Source: Emticicia fluvialis (lineage in GTDB: Bacteria; Bacteroidota; Bacteroidia; Cytophagales; Spirosomataceae). Taken from it: a DNA stretch of 64,000 nucleotides. Positions 1 through 8,207 of the stretch are shown piece by piece. Where the stretch lies: assembly GCF_024793945.1 (NCBI RefSeq), contig NZ_JANUSD010000018.1, positions 34,572-98,571 of the forward strand, written 5' to 3'. The number at the start of each line of letters is the position of its first letter. Position 1 is the stretch's first letter. The translations under genes were made by a program, and so were the position numbers. The notes beneath the pieces were generated by a model. That model made no database searches. It was not told the DNA's origin and saw only the letters and a list, made by a program, of their open reading frames with translations.

Positions 1-438
1 GAGCCGGAAGATTTTAGAGTAATGAAGTCCGATTACAGCAGTAAAGTTGAAAAGTTGGAAGCCAAACTCAGAGGACTTTCTGATAATAATATGAATATTA
101 AAAACCTGCTTGATAAAGGGATTGACAATCTTTTAAAACTGGATTATATCTATGAAACCGCAGATATAGACAAGAAACGGGAAGTGATTAGTTCGATGTT
201 TCCTGAAAAATTGCATTTTGAAAATAATTCACTTCGAACTAGTAGAATAAATGAAGCTGTTAGTTTTATTTACCTGATAGACAGCGATTTAGGTGGAAAC
301 AAAAAAGGACAAATCAAAAATAAATTTGACTTGTCCTGTAAAGTCGGGGTGGCCAGATTCGAACTGACGACCTTCTGCTCCCAAAGCAGACGCGATACCG
401 GGCTACGCTACACCCCGAGGGCGGTATCTAAAAATTGA
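1..438 (+). CDS. Serine recombinase, C-terminal fragment (5' end off window)
   Basis: The frame is open from base 1 and stops at 436-438, giving about 145 residues of a longer protein. The start reads EPEDFR followed by a lysine- and glutamate-rich coiled coil, then SSMFPEKL and RINEAV motifs. This matches the C-terminal arm of large serine recombinases of Bacteroidota mobile elements; the catalytic N-terminal domain lies outside the window. The last 30 or so codons run antisense through tRNA-Pro and through that tRNA's terminator, so the protein end is written by the host tRNA region. This fits an integrative element abutting the 3' end of tRNA-Pro. The family call is from recognition of the C-terminal pattern only. 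Confidence 0.7.
   Translation, partial: EPEDFRVMKSDYSSKVEKLEAKLRGLSDNNMNIKNLLDKGIDNLLKLDYIYETADIDKKREVISSMFPEKLHFENNSLRTSRINEAVSFIYLIDSDLGGNKKGQIKNKFDLSCKVGVARFELTTFCSQSRRDTGLRYTPRAVSKN
300..337 (-). terminator. Rho-independent terminator of tRNA-Pro
   Basis: On the minus strand the arms AGGACAA and TTGTCCT (306-312 and 331-337) form a 7-bp stem, extended by more pairs past one mismatch, followed by six T (plus-strand A run 301-306). It lies just after the tRNA-Pro 3' end and inside the recombinase reading frame. Confidence 0.75.
344..417 (-). tRNA. tRNA-Pro (anticodon UGG)
   Basis: Minus-strand cloverleaf of 74 nt. The acceptor stem CGGGGTG pairs perfectly with CACCCCG (345-351), the discriminator is A at 344, the anticodon loop is TTTGGGA and the T loop is TTCGAAT. 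CCA is not encoded. The 3' end faces the serine recombinase, the usual polarity for an element inserted at a tRNA 3' end. Confidence 0.95.
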
Positions 439-443
439 GAGTG

Positions 444-474
444 CAAAGGTAGAAAACTTTATTAATAAATCAAA
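444..474 (-). promoter_or_regulatory. Promoter of tRNA-Pro, Bacteroidota type
   Basis: On the minus strand TTTG (471-474) is followed after 19 nt by TACCTTTG (444-451). This is an exact match to the Bacteroidota -33/-7 consensus TTTG and TAnnTTTG. The predicted start lies shortly upstream of the tRNA 5' end at 417. Confidence 0.8.
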
Positions 475-505
475 AATTAATTTTAAAATATTTCTACACA
501 TTCTC

Positions 506-594
<89 letters not shown>

Positions 595-611
595 TTTCCC
601 GTTTGGGATTG

Positions 612-642
612 CAAATATACAGGGTCATTTTGTTTTAACAAA
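612..642 (-). promoter_or_regulatory. Promoter of tRNA-Ser, Bacteroidota type
   Basis: On the minus strand TTTG (639-642), then 19 nt, then TATATTTG (612-619): both boxes and the spacing match the Bacteroidota consensus and agree with the tRNA-Pro promoter nearby. Confidence 0.8.
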
Positions 643-680
643 ACGCAACGCCATTTTTTGTATTTTTTTTCTTAAAATAT

Positions 681-1427
681 TCAGGGGTTTATCATACCTG
701 CATTTTGAAAGGTTACAGGAATAACATGAACTACTTTTACAGGTATGCCGTCTTTCAGCGCAGGTATCCATTTGTCGGGTAATTTTACTACTCTTAATGC
801 CTCATTGTCCAGGTCTTTATTGCCGTTCTTAAGTACTTTATGGCCAGCTGCGTTTCCGGTTTCGTCAATGGTAAAGCTAACATATACCTTGCCGGTTGCG
901 TTCTTTTTGTGGGCTGCTACAGGGTACCTCAAATTTTTGGCAATAGTTTCATAAAGGGCATAGCTGCCACCAATTGTCAACGGTGGACGGCTTACCACGC
1001 TATAGGTGGTGTCGGTACCTTTTATAATGGCATAATTGGTTGGTGTTTTTTCAGGCCTGAAATAAACCAGCATATTGGTGCTGTAATTATACTCCTGTTC
1101 CAACCCATCTTTATCATTAAATTTCCATATACCAACCTTAGTATCATTAGCATAATTACCGGAAGAAATGATATAGCCAAGTGAGCTAAAGGTTGTCCAG
1201 GTACTATCCATTTTATCGTTCTTGTAAAAGCCTTCCAGCGAAATCTTTCCATTTACCCATTTTTTATACGAGCCTTGCCTGATTTTTTTGTCGTTTTTCA
1301 GTACATAGTATTCTTCCTTATAATTAGTAAACGGATTCGGCTGCGAGCTATTCCTTACCAGTTTCAGCTCCTGGGCAGCGGTGGTCAGTATAGTTAAAGA
1401 CAGCAAAAGTAAAGTGAGCGTTTTCAT
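681..1427 (-). CDS. Exported protein with MORN-like repeats and TonB C-terminal domain
   Basis: 248 residues. A signal peptide is visible (MKTLTLLLLSLTILTTAAQ). Residues about 50-115 hold YwqK/MORN-like units with G-x-W and G-x-Y turns (VGIWKF, GNYAND). Residues about 160-245 match a TonB C-terminal fold, with YPVAAHKKNATGKVYVSF, a conserved DETG turn and a closing IPVTFQ strand. Such proteins are common in Bacteroidota and combine an envelope repeat with a TonB-like periplasmic domain. There is no N-terminal TM anchor plus proline spacer, so it is unlikely to be a classical energy transducer. The gene starts 14 nt after the accC stop and is probably cotranscribed with it. Exact role unknown. 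Confidence 0.75.
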   Translation of the reverse strand: MKTLTLLLLSLTILTTAAQELKLVRNSSQPNPFTNYKEEYYVLKNDKKIRQGSYKKWVNGKISLEGFYKNDKMDSTWTTFSSLGYIISSGNYANDTKVGIWKFNDKDGLEQEYNYSTNMLVYFRPEKTPTNYAIIKGTDTTYSVVSRPPLTIGGSYALYETIAKNLRYPVAAHKKNATGKVYVSFTIDETGNAAGHKVLKNGNKDLDNEALRVVKLPDKWIPALKDGIPVKVVHVIPVTFQNAGMINP

Positions 1428-1441
1428 GTTTTATTTATTGT

Positions 1442-2950
1442 TTACCTTAATTTTGCCCGGTTCTGGCGCCATGGGCTTATATTGTCAACAGACACCGCCA
1501 GGTTATTCTGCGATTTAAGTTTGCCTTTGTTCGTTAGTAATTCGGCAGCCAGGGCTGCAACAATTTCCAGTTCTGTTTTGTCGGCTGGTTGTTGAAGCAC
1601 CTCAGGCGTGAAGTAGAGGCTGACAAATCGGGTATCGAATTGACCACTCACAAATGCTTCGTGCTGTAAAGCAAATTTGCAGAATGGCAGGGTAGTGGCA
1701 ACTCCTGTAATTTTGTATTCGTCTATGGCTCGTATCATTTTTTCAATAGCCTCGGTGCGGTCGTTGCCATAGGTAATAAGTTTGGCTATCATGGGGTCAT
1801 AATAGATAGGAATTTCCATGCCTTCTTCTATGCCGTCATCTACCCGTACACCGTTCCCTTGCGGACGAACGTAGGTCTGTAAGGTACCCACGTTAGGCAG
1901 AAAATTGTTGGCAGGGTCTTCAGCGCAGACCCGCACCTCTATCGAATGACCTTTTATCTGTAAATCTTCCTGGCGGAAACTAAGCGGTTTGCCTTCTGCC
2001 ACATGAATCATTTCTTTTACCAGGTCTATACCTGTAATCAGCTCTGTAACCGGGTGCTCAACCTGCAGGCGGGTATTCATTTCCAGAAAATAGAAATCCA
2101 GATTTTCATCTACAATAAATTCTACCGTACCTGCTCCATAATAATTACAGGCTTTGGCTACGTTAACGGCGCATATACCCATTCCTTCTCTGATGGCCGG
2201 TGTAAGCACTGCCGATGGCGCCTCTTCTATCACTTTCTGATGGCGGCGCTGAATAGAGCATTCACGCTCAAACAAATAGACAACGTTACCGTGTTGGTCG
2301 CCCATTATCTGTATTTCAATATGCTTGGGCTTGGTTATGTATTTTTCAATAAAGCATGAGCCATTACCAAAAGCTGATATGGCTTCTCCAACGGCGCGGT
2401 CCATTTGTTCATCAAAATCTGCTTCGCTTTCTACTACACGCATGCCCTTGCCACCGCCACCGGCACTGGCCTTTATCAGAACCGGATACCCAATTTCGGC
2501 GGCTTTGGCTTTGGCGGCATCGCGGTCTGTAATGGCATCAGGGGTGCCTGGCACCATGGGTATGTTATAGCTGGCAACGGCATGTTTGGAGGAGAGCTTA
2601 TCGCCCATGATTTCAATAGACTCTGCCGATGGGCCGATAAAAATTAAGCCCGCCTCTTTTACTGCTTTTGAAAACCCGGCGTTTTCTGATAAGAAACCGT
2701 ATCCCGGATGAATGGCATCGGCGCCGGTCTCCCGGGCTACTGCAATGATTTTATCACCGAGCAGATATGATTCTTTAGAAGGCGGAGGACCGATACATAC
2801 GGCCTCGTCGGCATATTTAACATGAGGGGCGTTTCTGTCTGCTTCTGAAAAAACGGCAACCGTTCTGATACCCATTTCCCGTGCGGTACGCATAACACGC
2901 AGCGCTATTTCACCTCTGTTGGCTACAAGAATTTTTCTGATGTCTGGCAT
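1442..2950 (-). CDS. accC: Biotin carboxylase subunit of an acyl-CoA carboxylase
   Basis: 502 residues from the ATG at 2950; a TTG two codons upstream is less likely. The enzyme carboxylates biotin on a carrier protein using ATP and bicarbonate. The N-terminal motif ILVANRGEIALRVMRT, the glycine-rich ATP-grasp loop ASAGGGGKGMRVV and the metal/catalytic stretch EMNTRLQVEHPVTE are all present. It is about 50 residues longer at the C terminus than the 449-residue E. coli AccC, as in subunits of propionyl- or other acyl-CoA carboxylases. No carrier or carboxyltransferase gene is adjacent; a biotinyl carrier lies 35 kb away at 38150. The family is certain, but the acyl-CoA substrate cannot be read from the sequence. 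Confidence 0.9.
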   Translation of the reverse strand: MPDIRKILVANRGEIALRVMRTAREMGIRTVAVFSEADRNAPHVKYADEAVCIGPPPSKESYLLGDKIIAVARETGADAIHPGYGFLSENAGFSKAVKEAGLIFIGPSAESIEIMGDKLSSKHAVASYNIPMVPGTPDAITDRDAAKAKAAEIGYPVLIKASAGGGGKGMRVVESEADFDEQMDRAVGEAISAFGNGSCFIEKYITKPKHIEIQIMGDQHGNVVYLFERECSIQRRHQKVIEEAPSAVLTPAIREGMGICAVNVAKACNYYGAGTVEFIVDENLDFYFLEMNTRLQVEHPVTELITGIDLVKEMIHVAEGKPLSFRQEDLQIKGHSIEVRVCAEDPANNFLPNVGTLQTYVRPQGNGVRVDDGIEEGMEIPIYYDPMIAKLITYGNDRTEAIEKMIRAIDEYKITGVATTLPFCKFALQHEAFVSGQFDTRFVSLYFTPEVLQQPADKTELEIVAALAAELLTNKGKLKSQNNLAVSVDNISPWRQNRAKLR

Positions 2951-3214
2951 AGTCAATTTAATGGCAGCTTTGCCCGCATTCGTTGCTGGGCAGCCTGTTT
3001 TTTACTACTAATTAACAGTAAAATTCTGTTTGTTTTTGAAATTTAGAGCAAAAATCTTGGATATTTCCGTAAAAAAAACCGGAGCCTCCGTGATGGGTTT
3101 GTTATCAATTCTAAAAAATGATACTTTTGTTAAAAAATGGAGACTTCTTCATCATTTTATTGTTAATTCAATCAGGCAACGCAATGTTACGTTCCTTCAT
3201 TCATACTTAACATA

Positions 3215-4477
3215 ATGGCAAAAGATATTTTTGACAAAACAATTAGCGATTTAGGTCATATCGGCACACAGGCAAAACTGCTTAATTCTCACCACTATTA
3301 TTCATTTCCAAGGCTAACCGGCGAACTGGGGCCCTATATGGAGTTTAACGGCAAACGAGTTTTGAACTGGTCGCTAAACAATTATCTGGGTTTGGCCAAT
3401 CATCCGGAAGTACGTAAAGCCGATACAGAGGCGGCAGAAAAATATGGTCTGGCGTACCCTATGGGAGCGCGTATGATGACCGGAAACACAGAACTGCACG
3501 AGGCGTTTGAGAAAGAGCTGGCGGCCTTTGTAGGTAAAAAAGACTCATTTTTGCTTAACTATGGTTATCAGGGGGTTATGTCGGTTATTGAGTGTATTGT
3601 TGACCGCCGGGACGTGATTGTGTATGATGCCGAAAGCCACGCCTGCCTGATAGACGGTATACGCCTGCACAAAGCCAAAGGTGGCGAATATTACAAATAT
3701 GTGCACAATGATATGGAGAGCCTTGAAAAAAACCTGATAAGGGCTACCAAATTGGCTGATGAAAGAGGCGGTGGAGTTCTGGTGATAACAGAAGGGGTTT
3801 TCGGGATGTCGGGTAAAGTGGGCAGTCTTGATAAAATTGTTGAGCTGAAGAAAAAATACAGTTTCCGTTTATTGGTTGACGACGCGCATGGTTTCGGAAC
3901 AATGGGTGCCACCGGAGCGGGAGTACCCGAGCATTTTGGGGTTCAGGATGAAGTAGACCTGCACTTCTGTACGTTTGCCAAGTCAATGGCGGCTATAGGA
4001 GCGTTTATTGCTGCCGACCCGGATGTGGTGATGTTTCTGAAATACAATATGCGCTCGCAAACTTATGCCAAGGCATTACCTATGCCTTATGTTCTGGGTG
4101 GTATGAAACGGCTTGAACTTATAAAGAAACACCCTGAATACAAAGAAAACCTCTGGACAATTGTTAATGCACTTCAGGATGGTTTCCGTAAACGTGGTTT
4201 TGATATTGGTGATACCTCGTCGCCGGTTACCCCGGTTTTCCTGCATGGTAATTATGATTTACCTACCGTTACCAATCTGATACGTGACCTGAGAGAAAAC
4301 ATGGGTATTTTCTGTTCTGTTATCATTTATCCGGTGGTTCCTAAAGGGGTAATTATGCTTCGTATTATTCCTACTTCATCTCATACACTTGAGGACGTTG
4401 AATATACCATGGAGTGCTTTGAAAAAGTTCAGGCCAAGCTTAAAGCCGGTGAATATGCATCACTTACAGTAGCCTGA
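3215..4477 (+). CDS. Alpha-oxoamine synthase (serine palmitoyltransferase/KBL type)
   Basis: 420 residues, PLP-dependent aminotransferase fold type I. The enzyme joins an amino acid to an acyl thioester with loss of CO2. Visible signatures are NYLGLANHPEV, the nucleotide-like turn NYGYQGVM, DDAHGFGTMG (PLP-binding aspartate) and FCTFAKSMAAIGAF with the Schiff-base Lys256. Members include serine palmitoyltransferase, glycine C-acetyltransferase, and the cysteate acyltransferase that begins sulfonolipid synthesis in gliding Bacteroidota. The sequence does not separate these. I favour a sphingolipid or sulfonolipid role because no threonine dehydrogenase gene is nearby. A strong terminator follows, so it is transcribed alone. 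Confidence 0.8.
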   Translation: MAKDIFDKTISDLGHIGTQAKLLNSHHYYSFPRLTGELGPYMEFNGKRVLNWSLNNYLGLANHPEVRKADTEAAEKYGLAYPMGARMMTGNTELHEAFEKELAAFVGKKDSFLLNYGYQGVMSVIECIVDRRDVIVYDAESHACLIDGIRLHKAKGGEYYKYVHNDMESLEKNLIRATKLADERGGGVLVITEGVFGMSGKVGSLDKIVELKKKYSFRLLVDDAHGFGTMGATGAGVPEHFGVQDEVDLHFCTFAKSMAAIGAFIAADPDVVMFLKYNMRSQTYAKALPMPYVLGGMKRLELIKKHPEYKENLWTIVNALQDGFRKRGFDIGDTSSPVTPVFLHGNYDLPTVTNLIRDLRENMGIFCSVIIYPVVPKGVIMLRIIPTSSHTLEDVEYTMECFEKVQAKLKAGEYASLTVA

Positions 4478-4530
4478 TAAACAGGCAGAAAGGGTCTTTA
4501 AGAATGGTTTTTGTAGGCTATTTTAATATA

Positions 4531-4573
4531 GAAAGTAAAAAAGTCAGGCCACAACCTGACTTTTTTACTTTCT
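4531..4573 (+). terminator. Rho-independent terminator after the oxoamine synthase
   Basis: Arms AAAGTAAAAAAGTCAGG and CCTGACTTTTTTACTTT enclose a short CCACAA loop. The right arm holds a run of six T. Confidence 0.85.
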
Positions 4574-4617
4574 GGTACAAAAATATGCTGTTTTTTATAG
4601 TATTTTCTTTAGAAAAA

Positions 4618-4648
4618 TTTGTAATATTTATCAATATCTCTAACTTGC
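4618..4648 (+). promoter_or_regulatory. Possible promoter of the H1-like gene
   Basis: TTTG (4618-4621), 19 nt, then TAACTTGC (4641-4648). The -33 box and spacing are perfect; the -7 box departs from TAnnTTTG in its last two bases. Confidence 0.45.
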
Positions 4649-4713
4649 AAGTGCTAATAATTCATAGTTTGAGTAAGTAATTCTATTTTTTAACCAAATC
4701 TGTTACAATTACC

Positions 4714-4890
4714 ATGAATAAGTACAAAGAACTTAGTGACCTAGTTGCTTCTCTGCAAGGGGATTTTGACAAATTTTACGACAAAGGCAATAAAGCTGCC
4801 GGCACAAGAGTAAGAGCCGGTATGGCGCAATTGGCTGCCTGGGCGAAAGCCACAAGGGCCGAAGTACAATCAATAAAAAATGCCCAATGA
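4714..4890 (+). CDS. Histone H1-like small DNA-binding protein
   Basis: 58 residues, ATG at 4714 and TGA at 4888-4890. The N-terminal part LSDLVASLQGDFDKFYDKGN followed by AAGTRVRAGM and the tail AEVQSIKNAQ matches the Hc1-like histone H1 family found across Bacteroidota as proteins of about 55-60 residues. It is alpha-helical with lysine and arginine clusters. Family members are presumed nucleoid proteins. The gene stands alone between two terminators, with a likely promoter 66 nt upstream. It was too short for ordinary ORF cut-offs but has the expected length for the family. Confidence 0.8.
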   Translation: MNKYKELSDLVASLQGDFDKFYDKGNKAAGTRVRAGMAQLAAWAKATRAEVQSIKNAQ

Positions 4891-4925
4891 AAACCACATT
4901 TATTGTGAAAGAGATTAAAGAAGAA

Positions 4926-4954
4926 GGTGAGCTCAGTCATGAGCTTACCTTTTT
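4926..4954. terminator. Terminator between convergent genes
   Basis: GGTGAGCTCA and TGAGCTTACC form a 10-bp stem with one mismatch around GTCA, followed by a T run on the plus strand. It serves the H1-like gene and ends at the stop of the convergent MaoC gene. Confidence 0.75.
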
Positions 4955-5360
4955 ATATTTTTTCGGTATGCATTAGCGTAGCCAGCCCTCTGATGGTTCG
5001 GCGAGATGTTCCTTTAATAAAAACCTCTCCGGCTATTTCAGCAATATGCTTTTCTTTGTCAACAGTCATTACCGTAAAAATTACTTCGTAGTCTGTATCT
5101 ACAAACATCGGAAACAAATACTCCGTTTCCTGTTTCATATACACTGAACCTTCGCCCGGAAACTCCATACCCAATACCCTTGTAAAAACACTACTGCTTA
5201 AATGGCCATGAATAATGGGGCGTTTGAAGCGTGTTTGGGCTGCATAATCGGCGTCCAGGTGCAAGGGGTTTTTATCGCCGGTTACTTCTGCAAATTTAAT
5301 GACGTCATCCTGCGAAAAACGAAATTCGTGTTTGTAGGTATCTCCGATTTCTAATGGCAT
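4953..5360 (-). CDS. MaoC-like (R)-enoyl-CoA hydratase
   Basis: 135 residues from the ATG at 5360, giving MPLEIGDTYKHEF; the longer frame up to 5393 adds a non-conserved leader. The hot-dog fold hydratase motif is clear: FAEVTGDKNPLHLD with the catalytic Asp and His, then RPIIHGHLSSSVFTRVLG. The family hydrates trans-2-enoyl-CoA to (R)-3-hydroxyacyl-CoA. The length is that of single-domain PhaJ-type enzymes. No phaC or fatty-acid gene is adjacent, so a precise pathway cannot be assigned. Confidence 0.85.
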   Translation of the reverse strand: MPLEIGDTYKHEFRFSQDDVIKFAEVTGDKNPLHLDADYAAQTRFKRPIIHGHLSSSVFTRVLGMEFPGEGSVYMKQETEYLFPMFVDTDYEVIFTVMTVDKEKHIAEIAGEVFIKGTSRRTIRGLATLMHTEKI

Positions 5361-5487
5361 AATACTGATTTTTTTGTAAGAAATTAAAAGCACAAATATA
5401 TCAATTACTTGCTGATGGCCATCAAAAATTAACCAAAGACAATGAGCAGATTAAAACCAAACGCATATTTAATGCCTGCAAAACTAA

Positions 5488-5526
5488 AACAGGCAGGCAA
5501 TACCTATTATTTGCCTGCCTGTTTTT
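5488..5526 (-). terminator. Terminator of the TPR-like exported protein gene
   Basis: A perfect stem of AAAACAGGCAGGCAA with TTGCCTGCCTGTTTT around TACCTATTAT. It lies 17 nt beyond the stop of the gene ending at 5543, and T runs occur on both strands. Confidence 0.8.
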
Positions 5527-5542
5527 GCTATTAAATAAACTT

Positions 5543-6238
5543 TTAGTTCTTTTTGGGTTGAGACGTACTTTGTGTGCCTGGCAAAATAATTACTTCCGGA
5601 GGGGCATTTCCGGCTTTTCTGGGGCTGGCAACCGGAGCCGTATTCTGTGCGGGCGTTGTATTTGTTTTAAGTACAGGGTCTGCATTAATTGCCGGTTCAG
5701 CATCTTTTACACCAGTATCTTTAATTGACGCTTCGGCTTGTTTGATAGAAGTGGCAATTGATGCGTCAATTAATCCCTCTCTGATGGCCTGATGATAATA
5801 AGCTATGGCTCTTTTCAGCATATCTGCCGTGGCCTGTGGTGTGGGCTGCCGCCAAGCCAGGCGGTGCAACTCAGCGCCTTGTGCCAGTGTAATTCTGGGT
5901 AACTGCCCGCGGTTCGGGTCATTGGGGTTTATGTTAATGAGTTCAATCAGATTACTTTTGGCAGGTTCATACCTCCGTATCGCTGCAAAGTCCTGAAATT
6001 TCCTGGTAAGAAAAAGCGCCCGCGACGAATAGCTAATCTGGTCTGATACTTTGCTTTCCGACTGAAATTCAGGTAATTTGGCGCACTCGCGGTACAGAAA
6101 AAAGGCGTCCCAATAACGGCCTGCTTTAAAGTAATCATCAGCCTCCTGTAATAGATAGGTACGTGTTGATTGCCCGAAAGCCGTAATGGATATAGTTGCA
6201 ATTGCCAGCATCAAGGCAAAAAAACGCAGGGTCTTCAT
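5543..6238 (-). CDS. Exported protein, TPR-like, function unknown
   Basis: 231 residues. A signal peptide is visible (MKTLRFFALMLAIATISITAFG). The middle, residues about 25-165, is helical with TPR-like phrases such as QEADDYFKAGRYWDAFFLYREC and RAIAYYHQAIREGL. The last 60 residues are low-complexity and rich in Pro, Ala, Thr and Asn (about 175-231). I do not recognise a family. It is probably a periplasmic or outer-membrane-associated helical-repeat protein. It is monocistronic, with its own terminator, and divergent from the 6341 gene with about 100 nt between them. Confidence 0.65.
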   Translation of the reverse strand: MKTLRFFALMLAIATISITAFGQSTRTYLLQEADDYFKAGRYWDAFFLYRECAKLPEFQSESKVSDQISYSSRALFLTRKFQDFAAIRRYEPAKSNLIELININPNDPNRGQLPRITLAQGAELHRLAWRQPTPQATADMLKRAIAYYHQAIREGLIDASIATSIKQAEASIKDTGVKDAEPAINADPVLKTNTTPAQNTAPVASPRKAGNAPPEVIILPGTQSTSQPKKN

Positions 6239-6340
6239 TAGAAAACAGATTTATTATTTCCGGAAGTTTTTTAGCTATTTTGTTATTTAAACGTATAACA
6301 GATATTAAAAATTGAAGCAGCACTTAAAAATTAAATAAAT

Positions 6341-7228
6341 TTGGAATCATTCAGTACCGAAATAGCCGCCTTTATTCAACAAAACAGTTCTGCACCGTTG
6401 CTGATTAATCCTGATGCATTCCCTTTTTCGCCATATACGTTTTTGTATCTTTCAGACAAACAAACCGTTATTCATTGTATTAATTTAGAACCGCAGGCAG
6501 AGGATGGGGATTTCTTTAAAAGCCTGACCTTGCAATTTGCTGAATCGGGCATTAAAATTGTGCATCTTTGGGAAGACCTCTGGCTTACCCGCAAATTGGT
6601 CATACAATCAAGGTTGTTGTCTATTCTTGGCCAATCGGCTACTATTCCGGCGCGGTTGTGCCTGAGCAGGCGCATTGATAAAGCAACGCTTGACGGTTTC
6701 CTGAACGAACACCACCTGCAGATTTCTACCTCAGCCAAGTTTAAATATGGCTTGTATTTACCCAAACGTTACTTTAGGGTAATTGATACCGAGAAGAATA
6801 TTTTTAGCCGGATACTCCTGAAAAATTCTGATATAACTGAAGAAATCCTGGTTGCGGTTGCCTCGTTCAGCACAGCCAGAACTTTTGTGAGAGAGGGCAT
6901 TTCTTACCGTAGTTTTGAGCTGATACGCTTTGCCAATCTGAAAGGGTTTACGGTAGTAGGTGGTTTTGATAAACTATTGCAGACGTTTATAAAAGAACAA
7001 AAGCCTGATGATATTATGACATACGCAGATGCTGATTGGTCAGACGGTGCCAGTTATGAAAAACTGGGTTTTGAAAGGTTGCAATTATTACCGCCCAAAG
7101 CCTTTGAGTTGGATGAAAACCTGAACAGACGATGGAACCCAAAGGTTGGAAACAATAACCGGAAAGTCTGGAACGCCGGAAGCTGGAAATATTTACTAAA
7201 ATTAAAAGAACCGGTAAATGAGCAATAA
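6341..7228 (+). CDS. Unknown protein resembling C-terminal part of phage nuclease-like proteins
   Basis: 295 residues with a TTG start; no ATG lies near. The motif order IVHLWEDLW, then RLCLSRRIDK, FLNEHHLQ, FELIRFANLKGFTVVGGFDK, IMTYADADWSDGASYEKLGF and a closing WNAGSWKYLL is the order I know from phage-encoded homing-nuclease-like proteins, whose C-terminal half is GNAT-like. The N-terminal 75 residues do not show an obvious nuclease motif. The 3' end overlaps miaA by 11 nt, so the two are translationally linked. The assignment rests on remembered motif similarity, and no function is claimed. It could be a domesticated phage domain linked to RNA modification. Confidence 0.6.
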   Translation: MESFSTEIAAFIQQNSSAPLLINPDAFPFSPYTFLYLSDKQTVIHCINLEPQAEDGDFFKSLTLQFAESGIKIVHLWEDLWLTRKLVIQSRLLSILGQSATIPARLCLSRRIDKATLDGFLNEHHLQISTSAKFKYGLYLPKRYFRVIDTEKNIFSRILLKNSDITEEILVAVASFSTARTFVREGISYRSFELIRFANLKGFTVVGGFDKLLQTFIKEQKPDDIMTYADADWSDGASYEKLGFERLQLLPPKAFELDENLNRRWNPKVGNNNRKVWNAGSWKYLLKLKEPVNEQ

Positions 7229-8177
7229 ACCGAGACTGATAGTGCTTTTAGGGCCAACGGCATCGGGCAAAACCCGGCTTGCTGTTGAGCTGGCTGTAAT
7301 GATTGATGGTGAAATTATCAGTGCAGATAGCCGACAAGTGTACAAAGGAATGAACATAGGTACTGGCAAAGACTATGAAGATTATACGCATAGCTCCGGA
7401 AAGGTAATTCCGTATCATCTGATAGATATAGTTGAGGCCGGTAACGATTACCACGTAGCAAGATTCCAAAAAGATTGCATACAGGCATATCAGGATATTA
7501 CGGCAAGGGGCAAAGTACCCATTCTTTGCGGTGGAACAGGTATGTATATAGAGGCAGTTTTGAAAAGCTATCAGCACACACAGGTACCTGTTAATGAAGA
7601 ATGGAGAAATGAACTGGACACCCGAACCTATGAAGATTTATTGTGTCTTTTTAGGCAAGATTACCAGGTGTTTTACCCTGATGCCGATGTCTCTACTAAA
7701 AAAAGACTAATCAGGGCTTTTGAGGTGGCAAAATTCAACAGTAGCAATAATGCCGTAAAGAAAGATAATGAAAGTATATCTGATGCAATTATTTTCGGGA
7801 TAAAGATACCGACCGAGATACGCCGGGAAAGAATAACCGCGCGATTATATAGCAGACTGGCCAGTGGAATGATAGAAGAAGTGCAAGGCTTACTGAATGC
7901 GGGTGTAAGCCCTGAGAAACTGGTATTTTATGGGCTTGAATATAAATTCATTACGGAATATTTGCTTGGGCATACGGCCTATGATGATATGGTAAAAAAA
8001 CTGGAAGTAGCCATACACCAGTTTGCCAAGCGACAGATGACGTTCTTCAGAAGCATGGAAAAAAAAGGATTAGCTATTCACTGGCTGGATGGGATGGATA
8101 GCCTGGTGAATCTTACTGAGGAGATGATGGGGCTTGCAGAAATTAAACCCTTCCCCATGTTGGGGCGACCCAAGTAG
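7218..8177 (+). CDS. miaA: tRNA dimethylallyltransferase
   Basis: 319 residues. The enzyme adds a dimethylallyl group to A37 of tRNAs reading UNN codons. The P-loop is LLGPTASGKTRLA (residues about 10-22), followed by the family signature ISADSRQVYKGMNIGTGK with the substrate-binding Asp and Gln. Further motifs are PILCGGTGMYIEAVLK and the helical FAKRQMTFFRS near the C terminus. Length is normal for MiaA. It overlaps the upstream unknown gene by 11 nt and converges on the GH30 gene 30 nt away. Confidence 0.95.
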   Translation: MSNKPRLIVLLGPTASGKTRLAVELAVMIDGEIISADSRQVYKGMNIGTGKDYEDYTHSSGKVIPYHLIDIVEAGNDYHVARFQKDCIQAYQDITARGKVPILCGGTGMYIEAVLKSYQHTQVPVNEEWRNELDTRTYEDLLCLFRQDYQVFYPDADVSTKKRLIRAFEVAKFNSSNNAVKKDNESISDAIIFGIKIPTEIRRERITARLYSRLASGMIEEVQGLLNAGVSPEKLVFYGLEYKFITEYLLGHTAYDDMVKKLEVAIHQFAKRQMTFFRSMEKKGLAIHWLDGMDSLVNLTEEMMGLAEIKPFPMLGRPK

Positions 8178-8207
8178 GGAAGGGTAAGGATGGGGTTTCA
8201 TTCCTCT

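Noticed and set aside
840..1184. Plus-strand ORFs opposite the TonB/MORN protein
   Set aside because: Antisense to a gene with a signal peptide and a recognisable TonB domain.
3030..3215. 61-codon ORF before the oxoamine synthase
   Set aside because: Non-conserved, TTG-started, and it occupies the upstream region of the real gene.
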